The notes under the pieces were generated by a model that did not search any database, was not told the DNA's origin, and saw only the letters and a list, made by a program, of their open reading frames with translations. Shown piece after piece: positions 45,200 through 53,862 of a DNA stretch of 64,000 nucleotides. Origin of the DNA: Ga0077555 sp050187415 (GTDB taxonomy: Bacteria; Pseudomonadota; Alphaproteobacteria; Rhizobiales; Hyphomicrobiaceae); assembly GCA_050187415.1 (NCBI GenBank), contig JBFWXN010000004.1:1-64000 (forward strand), in the 5' to 3' direction. The position numbers and the translations under genes were made by a program. Within the stretch, counting starts at the first letter, position 1; the number at the start of each line of letters is the position of its first letter.

Positions 45200-45248
45200 G
45201 CACTTAGCGTTACGTGGCGGCGCGCCAGCAATCATCGTGTGAGATCTG

Positions 45249-46199
45249 ATGGACTTCAAAGACTACTACAAAGTCCTGGGCCTGGAGCGGGATGCGACCC
45301 AGGATGAGGTCAAGAGGGCCTACCGCAAGCTTGCGCGCACGTATCACCCCGACATCAACAAGGAGCCCGGCGCCGAGGCCAAGTTCAAGGAGGTCAGCGA
45401 GGCCCACGAGGTCCTTCGAGACGCCGAGAAGCGCGCCGCCTACGACCAACTGGGGCAGCAATGGAAGCAAGGCCAGGGCTTCAGGCCGCCGCCGGACTGG
45501 GACGCCGGTTTCGAGTTCTCCGGTGCAGCTTCGGAGCGTCCCGAAGGTGAATTCAGCGATTTCTTCGACGCGCTGTTCGGTCGGATGCGCCAAGGCCGCC
45601 GGACTGGGGGGGACCAAACCGAATTCCATGCGCGAGGCGAAGACCACCACGCAAAGATCCTGATCGATCTGCGCGATTCACTGGAAGGCGCCACGCGAAC
45701 GGTGTCACTGCGCAAGCCAGCCGTCGATGCCGACGGGCATGTCGTGCTCAGGGACCACACGCTGCAGGTCACGATTCCGAAGGGCGTTACGGAGGGACAA
45801 CATATCCGTTTGAAGGGGCAGGGAGCGCCAGGCATCGGCCGGTTGCCGGCCGGCGATCTCTACCTGGAAATCCATTTCGAGCCTGATGCCCTCTACCGCG
45901 TGGTGGGCAAGGATCTTTATGTCGAGCTCCCGGTCGCACCATGGGAAGCGGCGCTCGGCGCCAGCATCAGGTTTCCAACGCTGACGGGCCCGATCATGCT
46001 CAGGATCCCCGCAGGTTCGTTTGAAGGGCGCGAGTTGCGCATCAAGGGTCGCGGGATACCTGCGGCGGAGCCGGGTGATCTCTACGCCGTACTGAGGATC
46101 GTCCTGCCACCGGCGGACAGTGAGAAGGCGAAACAAATCTACGCGGACATGGCGCGCGAGCTTGCCTTTGACCCGCGCTCGAAACTCGGAGCTCGATGA
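45249..46199 (+). CDS. cbpA: CbpA-type DnaJ co-chaperone
   Basis: A 316-residue protein with an N-terminal J domain (4-70): DYYKVLGLERDATQDEVKRA and the HPD tripeptide in TYHPDINKEPG. A Gly/Phe-containing linker follows (about 75-120), then two DnaJ C-terminal beta domains (about 130-300; HTLQVTIPKGVTEGQHIRLK and GRGIPAAEPGDLYAVLRI). There is no zinc finger, so it is the CbpA rather than DnaJ type. It stimulates DnaK ATPase and also binds DNA. The next gene, its modulator, overlaps its stop. Confidence 0.93.
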   Translation: MDFKDYYKVLGLERDATQDEVKRAYRKLARTYHPDINKEPGAEAKFKEVSEAHEVLRDAEKRAAYDQLGQQWKQGQGFRPPPDWDAGFEFSGAASERPEGEFSDFFDALFGRMRQGRRTGGDQTEFHARGEDHHAKILIDLRDSLEGATRTVSLRKPAVDADGHVVLRDHTLQVTIPKGVTEGQHIRLKGQGAPGIGRLPAGDLYLEIHFEPDALYRVVGKDLYVELPVAPWEAALGASIRFPTLTGPIMLRIPAGSFEGRELRIKGRGIPAAEPGDLYAVLRIVLPPADSEKAKQIYADMARELAFDPRSKLGAR

Positions 46200-46525
46200 C
46201 TATGGCGGACAAGAACGCATCCGGCGTCGCTGCCGAGTTGGTCGACACGGCAGCCCTATGCGGCATCGATGAGTTGACTGTTGCCTGCAATGTCGATGCC
46301 GAGTGGATTGCCGAACTGGTCGAGCATGGCGTGATCGAGCCCATCGGTCGGAGCCGATCGGACTGGAAATTCACCAGCCTCACCATCGTGCGCGTCGCCA
46401 AGGCAAGACGGCTCGAACGTGATCTCGATCTGAACCCGGCCAGCCTAGCGATCGTGCTCGATCTGCTCGATCAGATCGAGGACCTCCGCGTGCAACTCAA
46501 AAAACTCCAATCGACAGTGAAATAG
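46196..46525 (+). CDS. cbpM: CbpM-type chaperone modulator
   Basis: The 109-residue protein starts in an ATGA overlap with the cbpA stop (46196-46199), so the two are translationally coupled. It has a MerR-like helical fold: DEWIAELVEHG-like segment (DAEWIAELVEHGVIEPIG), then LTIVRVAKARRLERDLDLNP. CbpM binds the J domain of CbpA and blocks its co-chaperone activity. Sequence similarity to Escherichia coli CbpM is only moderate; the context carries the call. Confidence 0.85.
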   Translation: MTMADKNASGVAAELVDTAALCGIDELTVACNVDAEWIAELVEHGVIEPIGRSRSDWKFTSLTIVRVAKARRLERDLDLNPASLAIVLDLLDQIEDLRVQLKKLQSTVK

Positions 46526-46539
46526 GCCGCCTCTGCTTG

Positions 46540-46829
46540 TCAGCTCCGGCGAGAAGTATCTTCTCGGTCTCGAAGTTGGCCAGCGCCCGCCGGCTCAGGC
46601 ACGATCAGGTGGGACTTGGGTATGGCCTTCAGCGGCGGAAAGGAGCGCGCCGCCGCCAGATCGTACATGCACATCCACCGGCAGTCATCCACGGCCTCGA
46701 CGAACTCGTCTGCTGGCCGGAAGGCAAACCAGAACTGGCCCGCTCGACGATCGCCACGCGCCGGTACGGCTGGGCCATCTCGAAGCCCGGCCACCAAGGC
46801 GGGACGGAATTCACGTGCCTCTCAGCCAC
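46540..46829 (-). pseudogene. Decayed gene on the minus strand
   Basis: Protein-like segments appear in consecutive minus-strand frames. The first (from GTG 46829) reads HVNSVPPWWPGFEMAQPYRR. The next frame continues with FWFAFRPADEFVEAVDDCRW and AARSFPPLKAIPKSHLIVPE. A third frame, running past the end of this entry towards 46500, has ALANFETEKILLAGADKQRR. This is what a gene broken by two frameshifts would look like. No family is recognised and the frames could be chance, but aromatic- and helix-forming segments make decay plausible. It lies between cbpM and tRNA-Leu. Confidence 0.35.
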
Positions 46830-46924
46830 TTCGTTCGCCGTGTGATCCGCAAGGTGATCGCTGGATGGTTGCTAGTGCTGGATTGATGATCCACCGAGTT
46901 CACTATGTAGATTATTGAATTTAT

Positions 46925-47010
46925 TGGTGCGGACGGCGGGACTCGAACCCGCACGACGTTGCCATCTCAGGATTTTAAGTCCTGTGTGTCTACCATTCCA
47001 CCACGTCCGC
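46925..47010 (-). tRNA. tRNA-Leu (anticodon TAA)
   Basis: The cloverleaf is complete on the minus strand. The acceptor stem pairs GCGGACG (5', at 47010) with CGTCCGC, followed by A and an encoded CCA at the 3' end (46925-46927). The D-arm contains TGGTAGACAC, and the anticodon loop is CTTAAAA with anticodon TAA, reading UUA. A long variable arm (TGAGATGGCAACGTCG) marks a class II leucine tRNA. The T loop GGTTCGAGTCCC is canonical. Length is 86 bases including CCA. Confidence 0.97.
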
Positions 47011-47032
47011 GGAGGGTTTGCCGCTCGGCAAA

Positions 47033-47320
47033 TCACTCGAGCAGGTCACAAGGGTGTGGCATGCGATCAAGCTTCGGCACGACCTGCCTCATGTAGGTCT
47101 CGGTGAATGCCGGCGTATTTCGGTGCGCGTCGAGCGAGGCCTGATCCTCCCAGATTTCGTCCAGAAAGAAGACCCTGCGGTCGGCCTGAGAATGGTAGAC
47201 TTCGAACCGTACGCAGCCCGCGTCCTTGCGCGCCAGATGACCCAGTTCCGTCATGGTTCTGCGCACGAAAGGTGCGTCAGCCTCGGTCTTCACGGTCAAA
47301 ACGACGGTCAGATAGACCAT
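47033..47320 (-). CDS. Putative quinol monooxygenase (ABM domain)
   Basis: The 95-residue protein fits the antibiotic-biosynthesis-monooxygenase (ABM) fold, a small alpha/beta dimer. It shows LTVVLTVKTEADAPFVR, the GCVRFEVYHSQADR and FFLDEIWEDQASLDAHRNTP segments typical of YgiN-like quinol monooxygenases and related haem- or substrate-binding members. It lies on the minus strand directly upstream of the tRNA-Leu gene (22 bases). No cofactor is needed by the best-known members. Substrate unknown. Confidence 0.9.
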   Translation of the reverse strand: MVYLTVVLTVKTEADAPFVRRTMTELGHLARKDAGCVRFEVYHSQADRRVFFLDEIWEDQASLDAHRNTPAFTETYMRQVVPKLDRMPHPCDLLE

Positions 47321-47368
47321 GCTAAGCTCCCTGGTTGAATGTTGAGCAACGCGCCGATGCGGCGTGCA

Positions 47369-48610
47369 TTACGTTTTGTCTGGCGCGGAGGATGAGCCCG
47401 CGAGCTGTCTCAGCCGGGTCGCAGTTGCGCGATCGAGGCGGCCAGAAGCTTCAAGCTCGCCGATCACGTCGTCCTGGTGCTGCCCGGCCCGCGGCCCCGC
47501 GAACTTGATCCTGCCGGGCGTGCGCGACATGCGGGGAAACACGTTCTGCATCCTGAGCGGCCCGAGGTCCTCGTCGTCGACGGTGATCACACTTTCCCGC
47601 GCCAGATACTGAGGATCCTCGAGGATCTGCGCGGCATCGTAGACGGGACCGATGGCTGCCTCCACCTTTTCGAATGCATCGAGCACCTCCGTCAGCGTCC
47701 GGGCGCCGATCCAATCGGCGACCATGCCGTCGACCTCCTCGGCACGTTTCACGCGCTCGGTGTTGGTCGCATAGCGGGGATCATCGCCCATGCCATCGCC
47801 GCCGACGAGGTTCATCACGCGGCGCGCGATCGAGGGGGACGCCGTGGACAGCGCAACCCATCGTCCATCTTTGGTCTTGTAGGCGTTACGCGGCACGTTA
47901 TTGGCGGATCGATTGCCGGCCCGGTTCTGAATGACGCCGAGTTGGTCATAGGCCGAGGTCTGCGCGCCAAGGCAGGCGAAGAGCGGCTCGTAGAGCGCGA
48001 GGTCGATGTACTGACCCTTGCCGGATCGTTGCACGTCGCGCTCGTAGATCGCGAACATGATGGCGAAGACGCCGTGATAGGCGGCAATGCCGTCGGCGAG
48101 TCCGAACGGGGGCAGGGTGGGTGGCCCGTCGGCCTGACCCGTGATGTGGGCGAAGCCGGAGAACGCCTCCGCTACCGTTCCGTAGCCTGGCCGGAAGCGA
48201 TATGGCCCGGTCTGCCCGAAGCCCGTGACGCGCAGCATTACCAGCCGTGGATTGCGTTTCGAGAGCACGTCCCAACCCAGGCCCCATCGCTCCATTGTGC
48301 CCGTGCGGAAGTTCTCGACCAAAACGTCTGCCTTGTCGACGAGTGCCAGGAACGCGGCCTTGCCATCCTCGTCGTGCAGGTCGAGCGTGATGGCGCGCTT
48401 GTTGCGGTTTGTCACCTTCCACCACACGCCGTGGCCGTCCTTGGTATGTCCCATCTTGCGCAGCGCATCGCCCTGCGGGTGCTCGATCTTGACGACGTCG
48501 GCGCCGAAGTCGGCGAGCACCATCGCGGAAATGGGCCCTGCGAGCACTGTCGAGCAATCAACCACTTTGAGCCCGGCGAGCGGGCCGTTCATTTCCGTAT
48601 CGTGACGCAT
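47369..48610 (-). CDS. CaiB/BaiF family (class III) CoA-transferase
   Basis: ATG at 48610 (GGAG 10 bases upstream) gives 413 residues; ATG 48592 is a possible alternative. The N-terminus reads GLKVVDCSTVLAGPISAMVL then FGADVVKIEHPQGD, and the VENFRTGTMERWGLG and VMLRVTGFGQTGPYRFRPGY segments are classic for class III enzymes. They move CoA between carboxylic acids through an aspartyl thioester. Acids such as carnitine, formate/oxalate and succinate are typical partners. The specific acid is unknown. The neighbours (monooxygenase-like gene, RNase HII) do not help. Confidence 0.92.
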   Translation of the reverse strand: MRHDTEMNGPLAGLKVVDCSTVLAGPISAMVLADFGADVVKIEHPQGDALRKMGHTKDGHGVWWKVTNRNKRAITLDLHDEDGKAAFLALVDKADVLVENFRTGTMERWGLGWDVLSKRNPRLVMLRVTGFGQTGPYRFRPGYGTVAEAFSGFAHITGQADGPPTLPPFGLADGIAAYHGVFAIMFAIYERDVQRSGKGQYIDLALYEPLFACLGAQTSAYDQLGVIQNRAGNRSANNVPRNAYKTKDGRWVALSTASPSIARRVMNLVGGDGMGDDPRYATNTERVKRAEEVDGMVADWIGARTLTEVLDAFEKVEAAIGPVYDAAQILEDPQYLARESVITVDDEDLGPLRMQNVFPRMSRTPGRIKFAGPRAGQHQDDVIGELEASGRLDRATATRLRQLAGSSSAPDKT

Positions 48611-48859
48611 GCCGTAGGCGGGCTCCCTGAGTGAAGCGCGCCCACAACGGAAGGCCATGCCGGCGCGCCACAGATGTGCGGCATGCGAGCGCGGACGGCA
48701 AGAGCCTTGAGGGGCGCCGGGAAGAGTCCGATGGCGCCCCGAGGTGAGCCGGCCGCCGGCGCCGTTGTCTCTGGCCGGCGCCACCGGTCGCGTCCCGGGG
48801 CATGAAGTCCCTCTCGACTCACTCGCCGAATCCCTCGACCTTGTCGGCGGGGAGTGCTC

Positions 48860-49555
48860 ATGGCGATCAGGGCGACATTCGAGCTCGAAGAGAACGAAGC
48901 CAAGCTTGGCCGGGCGCCGATCGCCGGCGTCGACGAGGCGGGCCGGGGCCCGTGGGCCGGACCGGTGGTAGCTGCTGCCGTCATTCTGGACATGCGGGCG
49001 ATTCCGGACGGCATCGCCGATTCAAAAACGGTCGATCCCGATATGCGAGATCAGCTTTATACACGCATCGTCGCCACCTCTGCCGTCGGCGTCGGCATCG
49101 CGGACGTCGATCGCATCGATCGCGACAATATCCTCAACGCCACTCTCTGGGCCATGTCGGAAGCCGTTCGAAGCCTTGGCGTCAGGCCGCGTCTCGCGCT
49201 GGTGGATGGCAATCGCAGCCCGAAATTGTCATGCGAGACACGCACCGTCGTAAGGGGCGACGCGCTGTGTCTTTCTATTGCGGCCGCCTCGATCATCGCC
49301 AAGGTTACACGCGACAGGTTGATGATCGAGTTGGCCCGAAGCTGGCCCGACTACGGATTTGACCGCCATAAAGGGTACGGCACTCCTGAGCATAAAGCGG
49401 CCCTCGCTCGCCACGGAGCAACGCCCCTTCACCGGCGCTCATTCCGACCGGTTCAACTCGTCTTGGGACTTAGTGGCGCCTCGGCAACCACTGCACAGGC
49501 GCCAGCCCTCGAAATCAGCTCACAAGCTTCGCGTCGAGCGAAATTTCGGCTCTGA
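48860..49555 (+). CDS. rnhB: Ribonuclease HII
   Basis: ATG at 48860 with GGGGAG upstream gives 231 residues. The type II RNase H catalytic site is clear: first Asp-Glu in AGVDEAGRGPWAGPVVAAAV, then Asp in ALVDGNRSP and the C-terminal DYGFDRHKGYGTPEH. It removes RNA from RNA-DNA hybrids, including single misinserted ribonucleotides. Its end overlaps the convergent OsmC gene by 41 bases. An extra C-terminal stretch after about 215 is not conserved. Confidence 0.96.
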   Translation: MAIRATFELEENEAKLGRAPIAGVDEAGRGPWAGPVVAAAVILDMRAIPDGIADSKTVDPDMRDQLYTRIVATSAVGVGIADVDRIDRDNILNATLWAMSEAVRSLGVRPRLALVDGNRSPKLSCETRTVVRGDALCLSIAAASIIAKVTRDRLMIELARSWPDYGFDRHKGYGTPEHKAALARHGATPLHRRSFRPVQLVLGLSGASATTAQAPALEISSQASRRAKFRL

Positions 49556-49946
49556 GCAGCTTTGATACGGGGCAGTTTTCCTTCGCTTTTGTCGCAAGAC
49601 GCTGGAAAGTTTCCGCATCCGTATTCGGTACCTTGCCTTCGAGCGTCAGGTGCACCGCCGAAATCTCGAAGCCCTGCGGCGATTGCTTGAGCGTCACCGC
49701 TGCCGTTGTGTCGAGCTGGGTCGCCGTGAGCCCTTCCTGGCCCAGGATGTTCGACAACGCCATCGTGAAACAGCCCGCATGTGCCGCTCCGATCAACTCT
49801 TCGGGGTTCGTGCCGGGCTTGTCCTCGAAACGGGTGTTGAATCCGTAGGGAAGCTCCTTGAGGGCACCGCTCTGCGTCGAGATCTGGCCCTTGCCGTCCT
49901 TCAGGCCACCCGACCAACGGGCGCTGCCACGACGTTTGATTTCCAT
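49515..49946 (-). CDS. OsmC-family peroxiredoxin
   Basis: ATG at 49946 with GAGGAG 7 bases upstream gives 143 residues. The OsmC/Ohr fold has the two catalytic cysteines: GAAHAGCFTMALSNIL and KENCPVSKLL. FEDKPGTNPEELIGAAH is the shared N-terminal segment. These thiol peroxidases reduce organic hydroperoxides. The pattern fits OsmC rather than Ohr. The stop overlaps the rnhB end by 41 bases in a tail-to-tail arrangement. Confidence 0.93.
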   Translation of the reverse strand: MEIKRRGSARWSGGLKDGKGQISTQSGALKELPYGFNTRFEDKPGTNPEELIGAAHAGCFTMALSNILGQEGLTATQLDTTAAVTLKQSPQGFEISAVHLTLEGKVPNTDAETFQRLATKAKENCPVSKLLRAEISLDAKLVS

Positions 49947-50058
49947 GTCGGATCTCCTCGTTTCAGGCGTTAACGGCTTAAAGTCCCGAGATGCATGCTC
50001 GGTTCCAACCTCTCGTATCAGACCGCGACAACCTTGCCCACGTCGCGATGATGACGGT

Positions 50059-51039
50059 TCAATCGCTGGGCCGGAGCGACGAGGGCGGTCCGACATCGGC
50101 CGCCTGGCGGTCGAGGCAGAACCGCTTGAATACGGAGTGTCTCAGGACGTCGTCGGGCGTCCAGCCGGCGTGCGTGATTTCGACGACGAGGCGCGGCTCC
50201 ACCCAAACGGCCCCAGCGCTCTGTTCACGGTCGAGTGCCGAGTCGAACGGAGATATTGGCCGTCGCACCTCTTGAAGTGCCCGCCAGATCTGATGAGCCT
50301 CGTCGGCGGTGAAGCCCGTGCCGACGCGTCCTGCGTATTGAAGTTTGCCGTCGCGGAAGAACCCGAGCGATAGAGATCCGATCGCCTCTTCGGTTCCTTT
50401 TTGCGGCACATACCCGGCCACCACCAGTGTCTCGACTGTGGTGCACTTGACCTTGACCCAATCGCCCGACCGCCCTGACCGATAGGGTCGGTCGAGCCTC
50501 TTGCACACGATGCCTTCGAGGCTGTGCGCGCAGGCGCTCTGCAGCATTTCCTCAGCTCTGCCAGTTACATGATCGCTGAAACGCAGCAGTCCATTTGGGG
50601 GGCCGGCTTCGAGCAGGCGCCTCAGCTCGCGCTTGCGTTCGAGAAGGTGGCAACCACGCATGTCCCGACCATCGAGCTCGAGCAGATCGAATGCCATGAG
50701 TGCGATGCGGGCAGCCGGGCCCTTCTTGATTTCTCGACGGAGAGCGTGGAAATCGGGACGTCCGCGCACGTCCTGAACGATCGCTTCGCAATCGAGAATG
50801 GCTGAACTGACGTGAAGGGCGGCAAGCTCTTCCGTGACCCGTCCAAGCTTTTCCGTCCAGTCGAGACCGGAGCGCGTGAGAAGCCTGACGGTTCCGGCGG
50901 CAACATGAGCCTGGATGCGATAGCCGTCGTATTTGATCTCGGTCGCCCATTCCGCCCCGTCGGGCGGGCGCGATACCGCAATGGCCAGACAGGGTGCAAT
51001 GAAGCCCCGGTCGTTCTCCCCGCCGCGAGGGCGTCTCAT
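50059..51039 (-). CDS. ATP-dependent DNA ligase domain protein (LigD-Lig)
   Basis: The start ATG at 51039 overlaps the LigD polymerase gene's stop (ATGA). The 326-residue product has the nucleotidyltransferase motif I EIKYDGYR with Lys36 as the adenylated residue. LDCEAIVQD (motif III region) and KLDRPYRSGRSGDWVKVK-like segments (KRLDRPYRSGRSGDWVKVK) follow, and an OB-fold half with FFRDGKLQYAGRVGTGFT. It is the ligase part normally fused inside LigD, used in NHEJ to seal breaks aligned by Ku. Here it is a separate gene placed after the polymerase. Confidence 0.92.
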   Translation of the reverse strand: MRRPRGGENDRGFIAPCLAIAVSRPPDGAEWATEIKYDGYRIQAHVAAGTVRLLTRSGLDWTEKLGRVTEELAALHVSSAILDCEAIVQDVRGRPDFHALRREIKKGPAARIALMAFDLLELDGRDMRGCHLLERKRELRRLLEAGPPNGLLRFSDHVTGRAEEMLQSACAHSLEGIVCKRLDRPYRSGRSGDWVKVKCTTVETLVVAGYVPQKGTEEAIGSLSLGFFRDGKLQYAGRVGTGFTADEAHQIWRALQEVRRPISPFDSALDREQSAGAVWVEPRLVVEITHAGWTPDDVLRHSVFKRFCLDRQAADVGPPSSLRPSD

Positions 51040-52628
51040 GAGGCCCCGCCCAGCAGCTTGAGAATGGCCGGCTTCAGCGGGCGATGGGCTTCCGAGTAAT
51101 CCGACCACGCTTTCGACTTGGCGAGCAGGCCGATGGCCGATTGCATCGTGTAACGCTTTGGATCGAGGCCTTGGCGCACCTGCGTCCAGTTGAGCGGCAT
51201 CGAAACTGGCGCGCCCTCGCGTGCACGTGGCGAAAGCGGTGCAACAGCCGTCGCGGTCTGATCGTTGCGCAGATAGTCGAGAAAGATCCGACCCCGCCGC
51301 GCCTGTTTGCTCATCGTCGTGACGAAGCGTCCGGGAGCGTCTGACGCCAACTGCGTGCAGATCGTTTCGGCAAAAAGCTTGGCTTGCGGCCACGTAACGT
51401 CAGGATCGCTCGCCAGCGGCACGACCACATGCAGCCCTTTGCCCCCGGTCGTCTTGCAGAACGCCATGAGCCCGAGGCGCTCGATACGCGTTCGCAACTC
51501 CTTGGCGGCGGCGATGACGTCGTCGAAGCCGACATCGGGCGCGGGATCCAGATCCAGAACGAGCCGTCCCGGCACTGTCGGCTCGAACGGCGCCGAGTTC
51601 CATGGATGGAATTCGACGACCGACATTTGCGCCATGTTGGCCACCGCCTGCGCGCTGTCGAGCTGCAAGTACGGCGGACCGTCGCCGAACTGGATCGAGC
51701 GCGCGCCGCCACCCTGACCGCGCATCGGGTGGCGCTGGAAAAATGTTTCGGCCCCGATGCCGTCCGGCGCCCTCACCAGCGAGCACGGCCTGCCAAAGAG
51801 ATGCGCAATCATCCATGGCGCAGCCTCGACCAGATATCGGGCGAGGTCTTGCTTGGTCGTCTTAGGTTCGGGCCAGAGCACGCGTTCAGGGTGTGTCAGC
51901 TTCGGCATGACGGCGTGCGCCGAGGGACCTCGAGACACGCGCCGTTCCACGTCTCGCCGCTGCGAACGACGGGTTGCGCTCGCGTCCCAGACGGCGCCGG
52001 CTCCGGAGCCATTGCCATCTGTCATGAAAGGCTTCGGCGGATCGCCTTGACCGGCTGCGATGTTCGCCATGCTCCGTCCAGATGCGGCCGAGCGGTCGTT
52101 CGCGAGCACCTCGTCTCGTCCGGGCGTCGCCCAGTCGTCGCGATGCTTGATCAACAACCAGTTGGTACGCTTTTCGCTTTGCCGCGGCTTGAGCCGCACG
52201 AGCACCCAGGAGCCGCTGAGCTTCGTGCCCGCGAGAGCGAATTTCAGCTCACCCCTGGCGAGCGACTCCTCGGGCTTCTCGGTAGTCTCCGGCGCCCAAT
52301 AACCGCGATCCCAGATCATGACGGTGCCGCCACCGTATTCACCCTTCGGGATCGTTCCTTCGAAGTCCCCGTATTCGAGCGGGTGCTCCTCGACCTCCAC
52401 GGCAAGTCGCTTCTCGCCCGGATCGAGCGACGGCCCGCGCGTAACCGCCCAGGATTTGAAGACGCCGTCGAATTCCAATCTCAGGTCGTAGTGCAGTCGC
52501 GTCGCATCATGCTTCTGCACGACGAAACGCAGGTGCTGCGATGGCCGAAGGGAAGGGCCGTCGCCAGCCGGCTCGCGCGTTGCGCGAAAATTGCGTCGCG
52601 TCCGATATTCGTCCAGACGTCCGGCCAA
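51036..52628 (-). CDS. LigD-type phosphoesterase and polymerase protein
   Basis: The 530-residue protein contains two LigD modules. Residues about 30-165 are the 3'-phosphoesterase: QKHDATRLHYDLRLE carries the metal-binding His40, His46 and Asp48, followed by PKGEYGGGTVMIWDRGYW. Residues about 240-525 are the archaeo-eukaryotic primase-like polymerase: DLDP with Asp359 and Asp361, and CKTTGGKGLHVVVPLA. It fills gaps and adds ribonucleotides at breaks. The ligase module follows as a separate overlapping gene. A charged, low-conservation linker joins the two modules. It lies 9 bases after ku. Confidence 0.92.
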   Translation of the reverse strand: MAGRLDEYRTRRNFRATREPAGDGPSLRPSQHLRFVVQKHDATRLHYDLRLEFDGVFKSWAVTRGPSLDPGEKRLAVEVEEHPLEYGDFEGTIPKGEYGGGTVMIWDRGYWAPETTEKPEESLARGELKFALAGTKLSGSWVLVRLKPRQSEKRTNWLLIKHRDDWATPGRDEVLANDRSAASGRSMANIAAGQGDPPKPFMTDGNGSGAGAVWDASATRRSQRRDVERRVSRGPSAHAVMPKLTHPERVLWPEPKTTKQDLARYLVEAAPWMIAHLFGRPCSLVRAPDGIGAETFFQRHPMRGQGGGARSIQFGDGPPYLQLDSAQAVANMAQMSVVEFHPWNSAPFEPTVPGRLVLDLDPAPDVGFDDVIAAAKELRTRIERLGLMAFCKTTGGKGLHVVVPLASDPDVTWPQAKLFAETICTQLASDAPGRFVTTMSKQARRGRIFLDYLRNDQTATAVAPLSPRAREGAPVSMPLNWTQVRQGLDPKRYTMQSAIGLLAKSKAWSDYSEAHRPLKPAILKLLGGAS

Positions 52629-52637
52629 GATTAGATC

Positions 52638-53558
52638 CTATGCCTTGCGCTTGGTCCGCGGCTTTGCCGGCGGCTTCTTCGTTGCCGCAGTGGAAGAACC
52701 TTCGGCCTTCGCCGATCTGCGGGCCTTATGGTCGGCGCTTTTCTCGCCACTCTCGTCCGATACCCGCTTCGACGGTGGCCCGAGGCTCCGCTTCAACGCT
52801 TCCATCAGATCGATGACGTTGGCGCCGGATGGCCGGCCTTCTTCCTCGGGGGCGATGACCTTGCGTCCTTTCAGCTTCTCTTGAACGAGCGCCTTCAGCG
52901 CGTCCTGATATCGATCGTGGAATGCCGCGGGCTCGAACGGTCTCGCCTTTTGCTCGATCAACTGCACGGCCAGATCGACCATCTGACCGGGTGGCTTGTC
53001 AGCGGGAACCTCGGTGAAGAAGTCGGCCGGCTCGCGCAATTCTTCCGAGTAGCGTAGCAACTCCATGACGAGGCCGTCCTGTAGCGGCCCGATGGCGACA
53101 AGCCACTCGCGCCCACCGATGGTGACCTGCGCAAGCCCGAGTTTGCCGGTTTTTCTCAGCGCGTCGCGAATAACGACGAAGCCTTCGCCGGCGAGCGGAT
53201 CGGCCGGTGCCACGAAATAGGGCCGCTCGAAGAACCGGTAGTCGACTTCGCTCGCATCGACGAATTGCACGAGGTCGATGGTCTTCTTGCTCTCGAGCTT
53301 CAGGCTGTCGATCTCGTCGGGTTCGAGAATGACGTAGGTGTCGGTATCGACTTCATAGCCTTTGACGATATCGGAATTGTCAACCTTCCCGACGCCTTGC
53401 ACGACCTTCTCATAATTGATGCGGCGGCCCGAGGGCTTGTGTATCTGGCGGAAGCTGATTTCGTTCTTGCTCTCGACGCCATTGTAGATTTCGACCGCGA
53501 TGGTCACTAGGGAGAGCCGCAGATAGCCCTTCCAGTAGGCGCGATGCTTCTTCGCCAT
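52638..53558 (-). CDS. ku: Ku DNA-end-binding protein
   Basis: The 306-residue bacterial Ku has the ring-forming core (about 5-240): WKGYLRLSLVTIAVEIYN, ISFRQIHKPSGRRINYEKVV and PFEPAAFHDRYQDALKALV. The C-terminus (about 260-306) is a Lys/Ala/Pro-rich basic tail, typical for recruiting LigD and binding DNA. It is the first gene of the NHEJ operon and starts at ATG 53558. NHEJ acts in stationary or stressed cells without a sister chromosome. Bacterial Ku proteins are about 270-320 residues, so the length is normal. Confidence 0.96.
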   Translation of the reverse strand: MAKKHRAYWKGYLRLSLVTIAVEIYNGVESKNEISFRQIHKPSGRRINYEKVVQGVGKVDNSDIVKGYEVDTDTYVILEPDEIDSLKLESKKTIDLVQFVDASEVDYRFFERPYFVAPADPLAGEGFVVIRDALRKTGKLGLAQVTIGGREWLVAIGPLQDGLVMELLRYSEELREPADFFTEVPADKPPGQMVDLAVQLIEQKARPFEPAAFHDRYQDALKALVQEKLKGRKVIAPEEEGRPSGANVIDLMEALKRSLGPPSKRVSDESGEKSADHKARRSAKAEGSSTAATKKPPAKPRTKRKA

Positions 53559-53862
53559 GACGCAATACCTTGTAGTCGGATCGCCGCGGAAGCCCCAAAT
53601 CTAGGTGCTTTTGGCGGTCAACGCCAGACGCACGTCAATGTTCCCAAAGCGCATTTATCGAAACATAACGAGAACAAAAAGCCCGCAAGCAAGGACGATG
53701 TAAGGGAAGAAGATATGGAGTGGTCGGCGAGGTCGCCCGACATCACACGTTGGGCGCCCCACGGCATGCCGATAGGAGGCGATGACATCCAAATCGCGGC
53801 AAATTCAGATCGCGGCGTCCTCGGTCGAGCAAATACGCAAAATCGCCGCGATCGATGTCTTC
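53559..53862. other. Intergenic region upstream of ku
   Basis: About 300 bases between the ku start and the end of the aminotransferase gene, both minus. No open frame has protein-like composition. It should contain the NHEJ operon promoter; an A-rich patch near 53650-53690 stands out but no consensus was assigned. Confidence 0.4.

Noticed and set aside
46925..47010. tRNA-Leu as the attachment site of an island containing hsp20 to cbpM.
   Set aside because: No integrase gene and no repeat of the tRNA end was found in the window.
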